Positions 1 to 7,502 of a DNA stretch of 64,000 nt are shown here, piece after piece. The position numbers were made by a program, and so were the translations under genes. The notes below the pieces were generated by a model. The model worked only from the letters and a program-made list of their open reading frames with translations. It was not told where the DNA came from and ran no database searches. Position 1 is the stretch's first letter. Every line of letters begins with the position of its first letter. Source of the DNA: Thermalbibacter longus (lineage in GTDB: Bacteria > Chloroflexota > Chloroflexia > Thermomicrobiales > Thermomicrobiaceae); NCBI RefSeq assembly GCF_023806485.1, contig NZ_JAMSLR010000009.1, forward strand, positions 80,790 to 144,789, in the 5' to 3' direction.

Positions 1-873
1 GGATTCATCGGCCTGGGCAACATGGGCTTCCCGATGAGCCGCAACCTCCTGCGCGGCGGGCACCGGGTCGTCGGCTACGACATCGCCGCGCCGGCGCGCG
101 AGCGGTTCGCGGCGGCCGGCGGCGAGGTGCGGCTGGGCGTGGCGGAAGTGGTTCGGGAAGCGGACGTGGTGTGCACGAGCCTGCCGGGACCAGTCGAGGT
201 GGAGGAGGTCTACCTCGGTCCAGGTGGCGTAGCCGAGACCGGCCGGGCGGGCCAACTGGCCATCGAGCTGAGCACGATCGGCCCGACGCTGGGCCGGCGA
301 GTGGCCTCGACGCTGGCAGAGAAGAGTGTGGGCTTTGTAGGCGCGCCGGTCTCCGGCGGAGTGGAGGGCGCTGAGGTCGCGACGCTGACCATCATGGCTG
401 GGGGCTCGGCCGAAAGCTTCGCCCGGGCCGAGCCGCTCTTCGGCCTCCTGGGCAAGAACATCTTTCACGTGGGTGAAGACCCGGGGGCGGGGTATATCGT
501 CAAGCTGCTCAACAACTTCTTCATCGGCTTCTACACCGAGGCCGTGGCCGAGGCGCTAGCGCTAGCCGATCTCCTCGGGTTCGACAAGGAGAAGCTGTTC
601 CAGATCCTCAACGTGAGCTACGGCCGGAGCGGCATCTACCAGCGCAACTACGAGCTGTTCATCGCCAAGGAGCGCTACGAGCCGGGGTTCGCGCTGGGCC
701 TGTTGCTCAAGGATCTCGCCCTGGCGCGGTCGATGGCCGAGGAGTTAGGGGCGCGACTCCCGATCTTCGAGCGCCTGCTGGAGGTGTACCGCCAGTCCGT
801 GGAGGCCGACTTCGGGACGAGAGACATGGCCGCGCAATATCTCTATGTCAAGTCACTGCAAGGCGGGGCCTGA
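1..873 (+). CDS. NAD(P)-dependent beta-hydroxyacid dehydrogenase (3-hydroxyisobutyrate/tartronate-semialdehyde reductase family), 5' partial
   Basis: The gene is open to the window edge. The first codons read GFIGLGNMGFPMS, the family's N-terminal GxGxxG dinucleotide-binding loop, so only a few residues are missing. The substrate-binding motif APVSGG and the catalytic-lysine segment GYIVKLLNN are both present, and the length (about 290 aa) is normal. The enzyme should reversibly oxidise a short 3-hydroxy acid in the cytoplasm; the exact substrate (3-hydroxyisobutyrate, tartronate semialdehyde or glyoxylate-type) cannot be read from the sequence. No operon partner is visible downstream on the same strand. 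Confidence 0.88.
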   Translation, partial: GFIGLGNMGFPMSRNLLRGGHRVVGYDIAAPARERFAAAGGEVRLGVAEVVREADVVCTSLPGPVEVEEVYLGPGGVAETGRAGQLAIELSTIGPTLGRRVASTLAEKSVGFVGAPVSGGVEGAEVATLTIMAGGSAESFARAEPLFGLLGKNIFHVGEDPGAGYIVKLLNNFFIGFYTEAVAEALALADLLGFDKEKLFQILNVSYGRSGIYQRNYELFIAKERYEPGFALGLLLKDLALARSMAEELGARLPIFERLLEVYRQSVEADFGTRDMAAQYLYVKSLQGGA

Positions 874-1052
874 GCGACTCGGCGTGAGCGGCTACGGGCG
901 CGCTGTCTTCCCCTGCCAAGCTCGGGGCTCGTCCGGGAGCTGTGCAGTGATGGAGCGAGCGGGCCGCGAGCAGCGCACCGTGGGTCGGCCCGGAGGCGGC
1001 GACTCGCCGGATACCCTGCTCCGCCGGCGAGCGCGGTGGGCGGTCGCGCTCG

Positions 1053-1523
1053 TCAGGCCTTGCCCGACGATGTGAGCACGAACTCCACCGTCTGGCCGGG
1101 AGTCAGGCCGCGCTCCGCACCGTGGGCCAGGCGGTCAGCGCGCACGACGATGTTGAGGTGGTTCGGCTCGTGTGAGGTATCGAAGCCAGCGACCACGCCG
1201 ACAGTCTCGCCGGCGATCGAGCACGTGTCCCCGACGATGACGATCCCGCCGGTCGGAAAGCGCACGAAGCCGAGGTAGGCCGCGCGCTGCACGGTCTTGC
1301 CGGGTTGGGCATCGGGCTCGTCGGTGACGGCCAGCTCGGCTATCGAGCCGTCCGGAAAGGCGCGCGAGCCGACCGGTTCGAGCTCCAGCCCGCGTCGTTC
1401 GAAGGTGACGCGCAGGACAGCGACGAGCTGGCCGCGGAGCGGCGCCTTGGCTGCGAAGGGCTGTGGCGGCACGATCCCCAGGGCATAGGGGTCGCGTGTG
1501 CGCTCTGGATCCTTCCCGCTCAT
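1053..1523 (-). CDS. Conserved hypothetical protein, beta-rich (possibly DUF6917-like)
   Basis: This encodes 156 aa. The ATG at 1523 is preceded by GGAGG with a short spacer; an upstream in-frame ATG at 1586 lies in low-quality sequence. The protein has no signal peptide or membrane segment. It alternates short hydrophobic strands with Gly/Asp turns and has a conserved-looking core with GDTCSIAG, GFDTSHEPNHLN and a C-terminal RGLTPGQTVEF. That pattern recalls the DUF6917 family found in Actinobacteria, recalled from memory and not checked. It lies next to a divergent proline-racemase-family gene and may share its physiology. Function unknown. Confidence 0.7.
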   Translation of the reverse strand: MSGKDPERTRDPYALGIVPPQPFAAKAPLRGQLVAVLRVTFERRGLELEPVGSRAFPDGSIAELAVTDEPDAQPGKTVQRAAYLGFVRFPTGGIVIVGDTCSIAGETVGVVAGFDTSHEPNHLNIVVRADRLAHGAERGLTPGQTVEFVLTSSGKA

Positions 1524-1788
1524 CTTCCCTCCGCGCTCATCAGGCCTAGCAGTCCCTCGAACGAGCTGCAGCCATCTGTCCTGCACTCGCGCTGCCTCTC
1601 ACCGGCAGCCTAGCAGGCCAGGGCGGACCAGTGCAAGGTGGATGCCGGCCCATCGATCGCTCGGATTGGAACGGTCCGCCTTCCACGGCTCTGATAGTCA
1701 TGTTTTGGCGGGTTGCAGGTGCCTGCTCCAGCGCGTAGGATGCGGCAAGCGGGAGGGATCGTGGCCAGGGAGGGAGAGGAGCGAGGCA

Positions 1789-2829
1789 ATGTTCGGGCAT
1801 GCGCGTCACGTGCTCCACGTCTGGGACTACCACCACGGGCAGGCGACGAGGATCGTGGTCGGTGGCTGCCCGCCGCTGCCAGGCAAGACGATGGCCGAGA
1901 AGCAGGCCTACCTGGCCGAGCGGTACGACCACCTGCGGGCGCTGATCTGTCGCGAGCCGCGCGGGCATCGGAACATGCTCGGCGCCTTCCTTACCGAACC
2001 GGCCACCCCGGGCTGTGATGCCGGGGTGATCTTCGTTCACCCCGATGGCTACTTCGAGGCCTGCGGCGACTCTACTTTCAGCGTCGCGGTCGCGCTGGTC
2101 GAGAGCGGCATGGCCCCGCGACAGCTCGAGGACGGCGAGCAGTTGCTGCGGCTCGACACGGTGCTGGGGCCGGTGCCGGTGACGGTGGAGCTGGCCGGCG
2201 GGCGCGTGCGCTCGGTCACTATGCGCAGCGGCTGGTCGCACGCGCTCGGAGCGACCACCCTGGAAGTCGAGGGGCTGGGCGCCGTGCAGGCCGAGCTGGC
2301 GTGGGGCGGCCTGCTCTACGCCTTCGTGCCCGCGGCTACGGTTGGCTTGCGGCTGGGCCCGGATATCGCCCCGAGTGAACGGGAACAGGTGCTGGATACC
2401 GGCACGCGAATCTGGCGGGCGGCTCGCGAGCAGGCGCGCGCCGACGTGCCCAGCGTGCAGGCAGGCCGGCCGGTCGACCTGATCACGCTGTACGAGGACG
2501 TCGACGCGCAGGGGCGCCCGATGCCGCCGGGAGATGGGCAGCCGGCCGGTTCCCGCGTGGCGAACTTCTACGCGCCTCGCACTATGGGGCGCACGCCCTC
2601 CGGCACCGGCACTGCGGCGCGGGTGGCCCTGCTGCACCAGGCCGGCCGACTGCCGCTGGGTGCGGAGTTCTACCACGAGAGCCCGCTCGGCCTGCGCTTC
2701 ACCGCGCGGACGGTGGCTGCCGGCACCGAAGGCGTCGTCTCCGAGATCTCGACGATGTCCTATTGTATGGGGATCGCGACGCTGGTACTCAGGGACGACG
2801 ACCCCTTCCACGAGGGGTTCGCGATCTGA
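1789..2829 (+). CDS. Proline racemase / hydroxyproline epimerase-dehydratase family protein
   Basis: This encodes 346 aa. The ATG at 1789 follows a purine-rich AGGGAGAGGAG leader; upstream in-frame sequence does not look like protein. In this family two residues act as acid and base from opposite faces of the alpha-carbon. The first site here is Cys92 (YFEACGDSTFS), but the usual MCGHG histidine is Asp. The second site reads RTPSGTGTAAR, with Ser271 where racemases have Cys and trans-3-hydroxyproline dehydratases have Thr. A one-base dehydratase or isomerase seems more likely than a classical two-Cys racemase. It stands alone, convergent with the M20 amidohydrolase downstream. Confidence 0.85.
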   Translation: MFGHARHVLHVWDYHHGQATRIVVGGCPPLPGKTMAEKQAYLAERYDHLRALICREPRGHRNMLGAFLTEPATPGCDAGVIFVHPDGYFEACGDSTFSVAVALVESGMAPRQLEDGEQLLRLDTVLGPVPVTVELAGGRVRSVTMRSGWSHALGATTLEVEGLGAVQAELAWGGLLYAFVPAATVGLRLGPDIAPSEREQVLDTGTRIWRAAREQARADVPSVQAGRPVDLITLYEDVDAQGRPMPPGDGQPAGSRVANFYAPRTMGRTPSGTGTAARVALLHQAGRLPLGAEFYHESPLGLRFTARTVAAGTEGVVSEISTMSYCMGIATLVLRDDDPFHEGFAI

Positions 2830-2901
2830 GTCCTCGGAGGCCGATCAGGCTCTGCCGGCGACCACGAGGGGTAACCGCGCTGGAGCGCTCGCCTGGCCAT
2901 C

Positions 2902-4140
2902 CTAGTAGGCCACGCGATGCAGCCCGGCTGTCAAGACCTGGATGCCGGCTACGGCGTCCTCAGTCGTGGTGAACTCGGCTGGGGTATGGCTGCGGCCTCC
3001 CACGCTCCGGACGAACACCATCGCCACCCGGGCGATATGCGCCATCCGCTGGGCATCGTGCACCGCCCCGCTGGGCATGGTCGTCACCGGGATCTCCTGT
3101 TCGGCCGCAGCGTCGAGGAAGAGCTGGACGAGTTCAGGGTCGGAGGAGCACGGCGGATGGCTCGTCGTGATCCGCCAGCTCACCTCGCGGCCATGGCGCT
3201 GAGCGATCGAGCGCAGGGTCTCCTCGTGGGCGGCGCAGAGTTCGGATAGGGCTGCGGGGTCGGGATGCCGGACATCGATGGTGAAACTGACCTTCTCTGG
3301 GACGATGGCGGGAAAGTTGGGCTCGACCAGCACCCGTCCAACGGTGGTCACGGCCGGACGACCGATCTCGCGTGCCCGGGCGATGACCGCGCTGATCATC
3401 TCAGCGGCGGCCGGCATCGGATCCTGGCGCAGATCCATCGGCATGGCGCCGGCATGGTCGGCGCGACCGCGAACCTCGACCAGGTAGTGGCGGATTCCCG
3501 GGAAGCCGGTCACGACTGCGACCGGGAGCCCCTGTTGCTCGAGGATCGGGCCCTGCTCCACGTGGAGCTCGATGAAGACGTCGATGTCGTCTCGCTTCGC
3601 CTCCGGAATGCGGCGGGGATCGAGCCCGACCGCGCGCATGGCGTCGGCAATCGTGACGCCATCGTAGTCGCGCAGCGTCTCGGGCTCGTCGGGGCCGATG
3701 AGGCCAGTCACGGCGCGCGATCCCCAGAAGTTGGTGGCCGGGAAGCGGCTCGACTCCTCCTCGCAGAAAGAGACGAGCTCGAGTGTGCGCCGGGGCGTGC
3801 CGAACCGCTCGCGGAGCGTCCGGAGAGCGACGAGTCCAGCGATGACGCCGAGCGCGCCGTCGAAGCGCCCGCCTGGCGCCTGGGAGTCGATGTGCGACCC
3901 GGTGACGATACTCGGCCCTCCCTCGAGCCCTTCGAGCCGAGCCCAAACGTTGCCGACCGCGTCTTGTCGAGCGTGGAGGCCAGACTCCTCGGCCCAGCGC
4001 ATGACCTGCTGCTGAGCTCCGACCCACTCCGGCGTATACACCTTGCGGACGACGCCGGTGTCGCCCCAGGCGCCGTAGCGCGCGAGCTCGTGGAGCAAGC
4101 GCTCGACGAGCTCGGCGTCGATCGCGATTGTCTCGCTCAT
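2902..4140 (-). CDS. M20-family amidase: N-carbamoyl-L-amino-acid hydrolase / allantoate amidohydrolase
   Basis: This encodes 412 aa from the ATG at 4140, preceded by GGGGAGGGAG. It is a zinc or manganese di-metal hydrolase of the AllC/HyuC type, which releases CO2 and ammonia from N-carbamoyl or ureido groups. The metal-binding pattern is clear: GSHIDSQAPGGRFDGALG, the catalytic CEEESSRFP, an ELHVEQGPILE stretch, the dimerisation-domain RGRADHAGAMPM, and a C-terminal SGAVHDAQ segment. Length is normal. Whether the substrate is allantoate, ureidoglycolate or a carbamoyl amino acid cannot be decided, because no other ureide or hydantoin gene is nearby. Confidence 0.9.
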   Translation of the reverse strand: MSETIAIDAELVERLLHELARYGAWGDTGVVRKVYTPEWVGAQQQVMRWAEESGLHARQDAVGNVWARLEGLEGGPSIVTGSHIDSQAPGGRFDGALGVIAGLVALRTLRERFGTPRRTLELVSFCEEESSRFPATNFWGSRAVTGLIGPDEPETLRDYDGVTIADAMRAVGLDPRRIPEAKRDDIDVFIELHVEQGPILEQQGLPVAVVTGFPGIRHYLVEVRGRADHAGAMPMDLRQDPMPAAAEMISAVIARAREIGRPAVTTVGRVLVEPNFPAIVPEKVSFTIDVRHPDPAALSELCAAHEETLRSIAQRHGREVSWRITTSHPPCSSDPELVQLFLDAAAEQEIPVTTMPSGAVHDAQRMAHIARVAMVFVRSVGGRSHTPAEFTTTEDAVAGIQVLTAGLHRVAY

Positions 4141-4673
4141 CTGCTCCCTCCCCTCGTGGCTCGACCCTCTGGCCCATTGTGCCGCCGAACGGCCCGCGAG
4201 TCCAGGACGGCAAGCGAAGTCCGGTGTGGGAGCATTCGACCACTGTATCCCACCCCTTAGGGAGAACGCTGCGTTCAGAGTGTGGCGTCCTCCATACGGT
4301 AAACACTCATCCGATGCCGCTGTGACCGGGTCACGCATCACGCTGGAGGCAGCATAGAGTGAGCTTTATTGCAGTAAACCTGTCCGGTTGCCTGGAGAGT
4401 TCCAGCCTAAAGCAAAACGAGCGGTTACAGGCCCAATGGGGCATGGCCGCACCGGTGACCGAGGGTACGAGCGTCGACTGATAGTCGGGACTCGTTGGCG
4501 AGAAGCCGCGAGCGATGTACCCTACACAGGCCAGACAGGCGAGCGAGGGACTCCTCTTCGCGAAGCGAACCCGGAGGAGAGCGTAGCCTGGCGGGTGTGC
4601 TAGCGCGCTTAGTCGGCCGGCAAGAGGGCGTGCACCGGCATGCATAGCCCGACGACTGTCGGGTAGAGCCCAG
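4141..4673. other. Intergenic region with an operator-like palindrome, no gene recognised
   Basis: About 530 bp between the M20 amidase start and tRNA-Lys. Open frames here are short and low in quality. At 4365-4378 lies TTTATTGCAGTAAA, a near-perfect palindrome (12 of 14) in otherwise GC-rich DNA, which could be an operator. At 4468-4492 an imperfect hairpin flanks GATA. I looked for tmRNA, RNase P and SRP RNA signatures and found none. Confidence 0.4.
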
Positions 4674-4749
4674 TGGTAGGCCGGGTGGGAATCGAACCCA
4701 CAACCCGCGGATTAAAAGTCCGCTGCTCTGCCAGTTGAGCTACCGGCCC
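4674..4749 (-). tRNA. tRNA-Lys (anticodon UUU)
   Basis: The minus strand starts GGGCCGGTAGCTC and ends in GGTTCGATTCCC followed by the 3' acceptor strand. The seven acceptor pairs form, including one G-U at the first position. The anticodon arm is GCGGA-CTTTTAA-TCCGC, giving UUU. The terminal CCA is encoded at 4674-4676. A possible -10 box TAGAAT on the minus strand lies at 4779-4784, 30 nt upstream, without a convincing -35. Confidence 0.96.
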
Positions 4750-5276
4750 GAGGCGTACGACACCCCGCGCACAACCTCATTCTACCACTACGGCACCCTC
4801 GCTCTCCGCTTCCCGGCGCCGCAGCCCGCTCGACCCGGCGGTGCCTCGCCGGCTCCCGGCCCGCTCGAGCCCGCGATCCGGTGGCCCGGGAGCCACGCAT
4901 CGAGCGCGTGCCTGCGCCCGCCCTGCCGGTCATGCCCTCCCGGCACCGCCGAGCCCTGGCCTGGCGCCAGGGCCCGGCGCGGGCGGTCGCTTGCGGCATC
5001 CCTGTCGAACCCAGCAAGCTCGTGGATTCCTGGCGTCCGGAAACCTTTCTAGAATGCGCGCTGCATGCATCGACCGTCTCCCGGGGAGCGAGGCCAGTCC
5101 CGTGACGCGCTGGTCGTATCAAGAGCGGACGGCGCAGTCCCGCCAGCCGTGCGGTACGCTGTACCTGTGATGCCGCCAGCAGGCGATGCCGTGGCGGGTA
5201 TACTCCGGCGGCTCGGTAGACCGGCAGCGGCACGGGTCAGCTACCGGGTCGACGCGAATCCAGAGAGGCAGGCACG
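4750..5276. other. Intergenic region, GC-rich, with a -10-like box
   Basis: No supportable gene lies here. The only clear signal is TATACT at 5199-5204 on the plus strand, about 75 bp before the small gene at 5277. It could be that gene's -10 element, but no good -35 lies 16-18 bp upstream. Short open frames in the region are typical of 70% GC filler. Confidence 0.4.
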
Positions 5277-5531
5277 ATGACGATCGACGAGGCGACTGCC
5301 CTCCGCCTGGCGGGTGAAGCTGTGGATCGGGCGGGTGGCAGTCGTCACATCTATCGCAATCCACGTCACCCCTTCGCGCCCAACGCGATCCGCTCCTTCG
5401 AGATCGAGGGGTACCGGGTGGTAGTCCGGTTCGGCGAGATCAGCAGCCCGGCCATCGTCGAGGTCGAAGGCTGGGTGTTCGAGATCCAGGAAGAGGGGTT
5501 GATCACGCTCTTCCGTCCCTCCCGGGAGTGA
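5277..5531 (+). CDS. Small conserved-looking hypothetical protein (84 aa)
   Basis: Start ATG at 5277 has AGAGAGGCAGG just upstream. The 84-residue product is acidic-basic balanced, with an N-terminal helix (TIDEATALRLAGEAVDRAGG) followed by beta strands (SFEIEGYRVVVRFG, AIVEVEGWVFEIQEEG). This alpha-beta-beta-beta pattern resembles small PepSY-like or cystatin-like folds, but no motif settles it. No signal peptide or membrane segment is seen. It precedes the DUF92 gene by 94 bp on the same strand. Function unknown. Confidence 0.7.
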   Translation: MTIDEATALRLAGEAVDRAGGSRHIYRNPRHPFAPNAIRSFEIEGYRVVVRFGEISSPAIVEVEGWVFEIQEEGLITLFRPSRE

Positions 5532-5625
5532 GGACGACGGTGGATCGACACCTCGCGCGCTCGGCCGGGGTGCGCACGGTGGCAAGATATCCGGGCGATC
5601 GAACGGGAACCGGGCGGAGGCAGGC

Positions 5626-6459
5626 GTGGTGCCCGAGAGCTTGATCGGCCGGCTCGCGCTCGGCCTGGCGCTCAGCGCAGCCATCGCCGGGGCCGGAGTC
5701 TGGCGCCGGGCGCTGACCTGGAGCGGGGCTGCCGGGGCGCTGGTGTCCGGCACCATCGTCTTCGGGCTCGGCGGGCTAGCTTGGGCCGTCCCGATGGTCG
5801 CCCTCTTCGTGTCGGGCAGCGCGCTCTCGGCGCTGGGACGCGAGCGCAAGCGCGCGCTCGGCGAAGTCGCGGCCAAGGGCGCCCGGCGCGACCTCATGCA
5901 GGTGCTGGCCAACGGCGGAGCCGCGACCGCGCTTGCGCTGGCCGCGGGCTCGGCCGGCCTGGCTACGTCGCTCTTCCCTGCCTATCTAGGGGTTCTCGCC
6001 GCGGTCACGGCTGATACCTGGTCGACCGAGATCGGCGGGCTGAGCCGTCGCCCGCCGCGGCTGGTCACGACGCTGGCCGTCGTGCCGCCAGGGACGGCCG
6101 GCGGGGTCACCCCGCTGGGCCTGCTCGCAGCGACGGCCGGCGGACTCTGGATCGGCGCGGTCGGCTGGCTCTCCCTCCTGCTGGAGGGCGGGCCGGCAGC
6201 GATCGGGCTGGGTGCCGCGCTCGCGCTCGGCGCGCTGGCGGGGCTGGCGGGATCGCTCGTCGACAGCGTGCTCGGGGCGACGGTGCAGGAGGTGCGCTGG
6301 TGCCCTGCCTGCCAGGCGGCCACGGAGGCAGCGGTGCATCGCTGCGGAGCTCCGTCTTTGCCTCATCGCGGCTGGCCAGGGCTGACCAACGACGCGGTGA
6401 ACTTCCTAGCCTCGCTCATCGGGATTCCGGTCGGGCTCTCGGTGGCGATGCTGGCGTGA
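5626..6459 (+). CDS. DUF92 family integral membrane protein
   Basis: This encodes 277 aa from a GTG at 5626, followed by a second in-frame GTG, with GGCGGAGG upstream. It has about seven hydrophobic segments and the family hallmark VTADTWSTEIG near residues 124-134. DUF92/TIGR00297 proteins are distantly related to plant VTE6 and to other CTP-dependent polyprenyl or phytyl kinases. A role in isoprenoid-phosphate or quinone side-chain metabolism is plausible but inferred. A Cys-rich segment near residues 225-240 (CPACQ, CGAPS) could bind a metal. Confidence 0.85.
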   Translation: MVPESLIGRLALGLALSAAIAGAGVWRRALTWSGAAGALVSGTIVFGLGGLAWAVPMVALFVSGSALSALGRERKRALGEVAAKGARRDLMQVLANGGAATALALAAGSAGLATSLFPAYLGVLAAVTADTWSTEIGGLSRRPPRLVTTLAVVPPGTAGGVTPLGLLAATAGGLWIGAVGWLSLLLEGGPAAIGLGAALALGALAGLAGSLVDSVLGATVQEVRWCPACQAATEAAVHRCGAPSLPHRGWPGLTNDAVNFLASLIGIPVGLSVAMLA

Positions 6460-6775
6460 TCGCTCGGTGCCACTCGCCGAATCTGCTCGCTGCCGTGGTG
6501 CAGGAGACCCCCGCCCGACCAGCCGCCAGTGGCCAGGTGGAGGACTTGCCCACTGGCTGGGCTCGAAGCTCGAGGTTGCCTGCCCTCAGGGCACCCTCCG
6601 CCCCGGACGGCGCCGAAGGCGACGTGGCTAGCTCCCTGGCTGGTCGGCAGGGGCGACTACGTATGCGACCACCTCCCCTGTGTTGCGGCGGCCTGCCTGG
6701 AATCCCGGCTGCCTGGGGCGGGCCCGGTGTCAGAGGTCTTCCGCTCTCCCTCCCGGCGTCACTGGCGGCGGATCG
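6460..6775. other. Intergenic region between convergent DUF92 and hemQ
   Basis: About 316 bp between converging genes. Open frames are low in quality and no strong terminator hairpin, promoter or RNA gene is recognised. Confidence 0.4.
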
Positions 6776-7447
6776 CTAGCTCAGGTCGGCCAGAACGTCT
6801 TCCGGCTCCTTGCGCAGGCCGAGGAAGATCGGCGTATCGAGCTGGGTGTAGCGGCGCACCTCGGCGGCGCGGAGCCGCTGCACCATCGTCACCAGCGTGG
6901 CGACGTCGTCGTCTTCGAGGGCGACGATGAACTCCTGATCCTGCACTCCGAAGGAGTTGACCGTATTGGTGAGGACGCTCGGGAACTCGTCGCCGAGTCG
7001 CCCGTGCTCGATCATCAGCTCGCGCCGGCGCTCGAACGGCAGCAGGTACCACTCCGGCGTCTTGATGAACGGATAGACGCTCAGGTACCGCTTGGGGGGT
7101 ACGCCGCGCAGGAAGGCTGGCCCGTGGGTGGGGTCGTACTGCGAGGCTCCGGCGACGCCGAGGTAGGCGTAGCGCATCTCCAGCGCCTGCCCCAGCGGTG
7201 TCCGGTTGAGCGCGACCGCGAGTCGCTGCAGGCGCTCCGGGTCGTCGGCCAGCAGCCAGAGGATCAGGTCGACGTCGGCGCGAAAGCCGATGGTCGAGTA
7301 GGCTCCCCGCAGGCGCACGTCCTCGGTATCGCCCAGCACCCGCAGGAACCGCTCGCGAGCTGCTCCCTGAGCGTCCGGCGGCAGCTCCCGCCAGCGCGGC
7401 GTCGCCTTGTAGAGCCAGAAGACTGTGTAGACCGGCTGTGCGCTCAT
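6776..7447 (-). CDS. hemQ: Coproheme decarboxylase, chlorite-dismutase-like HemQ
   Basis: This encodes 223 aa. The ATG at 7447 fits the family start (MSAQPVYTVFWLYK). HemQ converts Fe-coproporphyrin III to heme b in the last step of the coproporphyrin-dependent pathway. The family signature YPFIKTPEWYLLPFERR-x4-MIEHG is intact, with the putative catalytic Tyr125 and proximal heme ligand His148. There is also a distal-face DxEFIVALEDDD stretch. True chlorite dismutases carry a distal Arg motif that I do not see. It lies 55 bp downstream of the M16 protease on the same strand, so co-transcription is likely. No other heme-synthesis gene is in the window. Confidence 0.9.
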   Translation of the reverse strand: MSAQPVYTVFWLYKATPRWRELPPDAQGAARERFLRVLGDTEDVRLRGAYSTIGFRADVDLILWLLADDPERLQRLAVALNRTPLGQALEMRYAYLGVAGASQYDPTHGPAFLRGVPPKRYLSVYPFIKTPEWYLLPFERRRELMIEHGRLGDEFPSVLTNTVNSFGVQDQEFIVALEDDDVATLVTMVQRLRAAEVRRYTQLDTPIFLGLRKEPEDVLADLS

Positions 7448-7502
7448 CTTCCCGTGCTCCCCGTCAGTCGGCCAGCGGAGGGCGATCTCCCTCCCAGCCA
7501 GA

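Noticed and set aside
1546..2811. 421-codon open frame antisense to the proline-racemase-family gene
   Set aside because: The product is Arg/His/Gly-rich shadow sequence of a GC-rich gene on the other strand; the plus-strand frame has clear family motifs.
4380..4670. tmRNA, RNase P RNA or SRP RNA between the M20 amidase and tRNA-Lys
   Set aside because: None of the conserved core sequences of these RNAs could be found on either strand.
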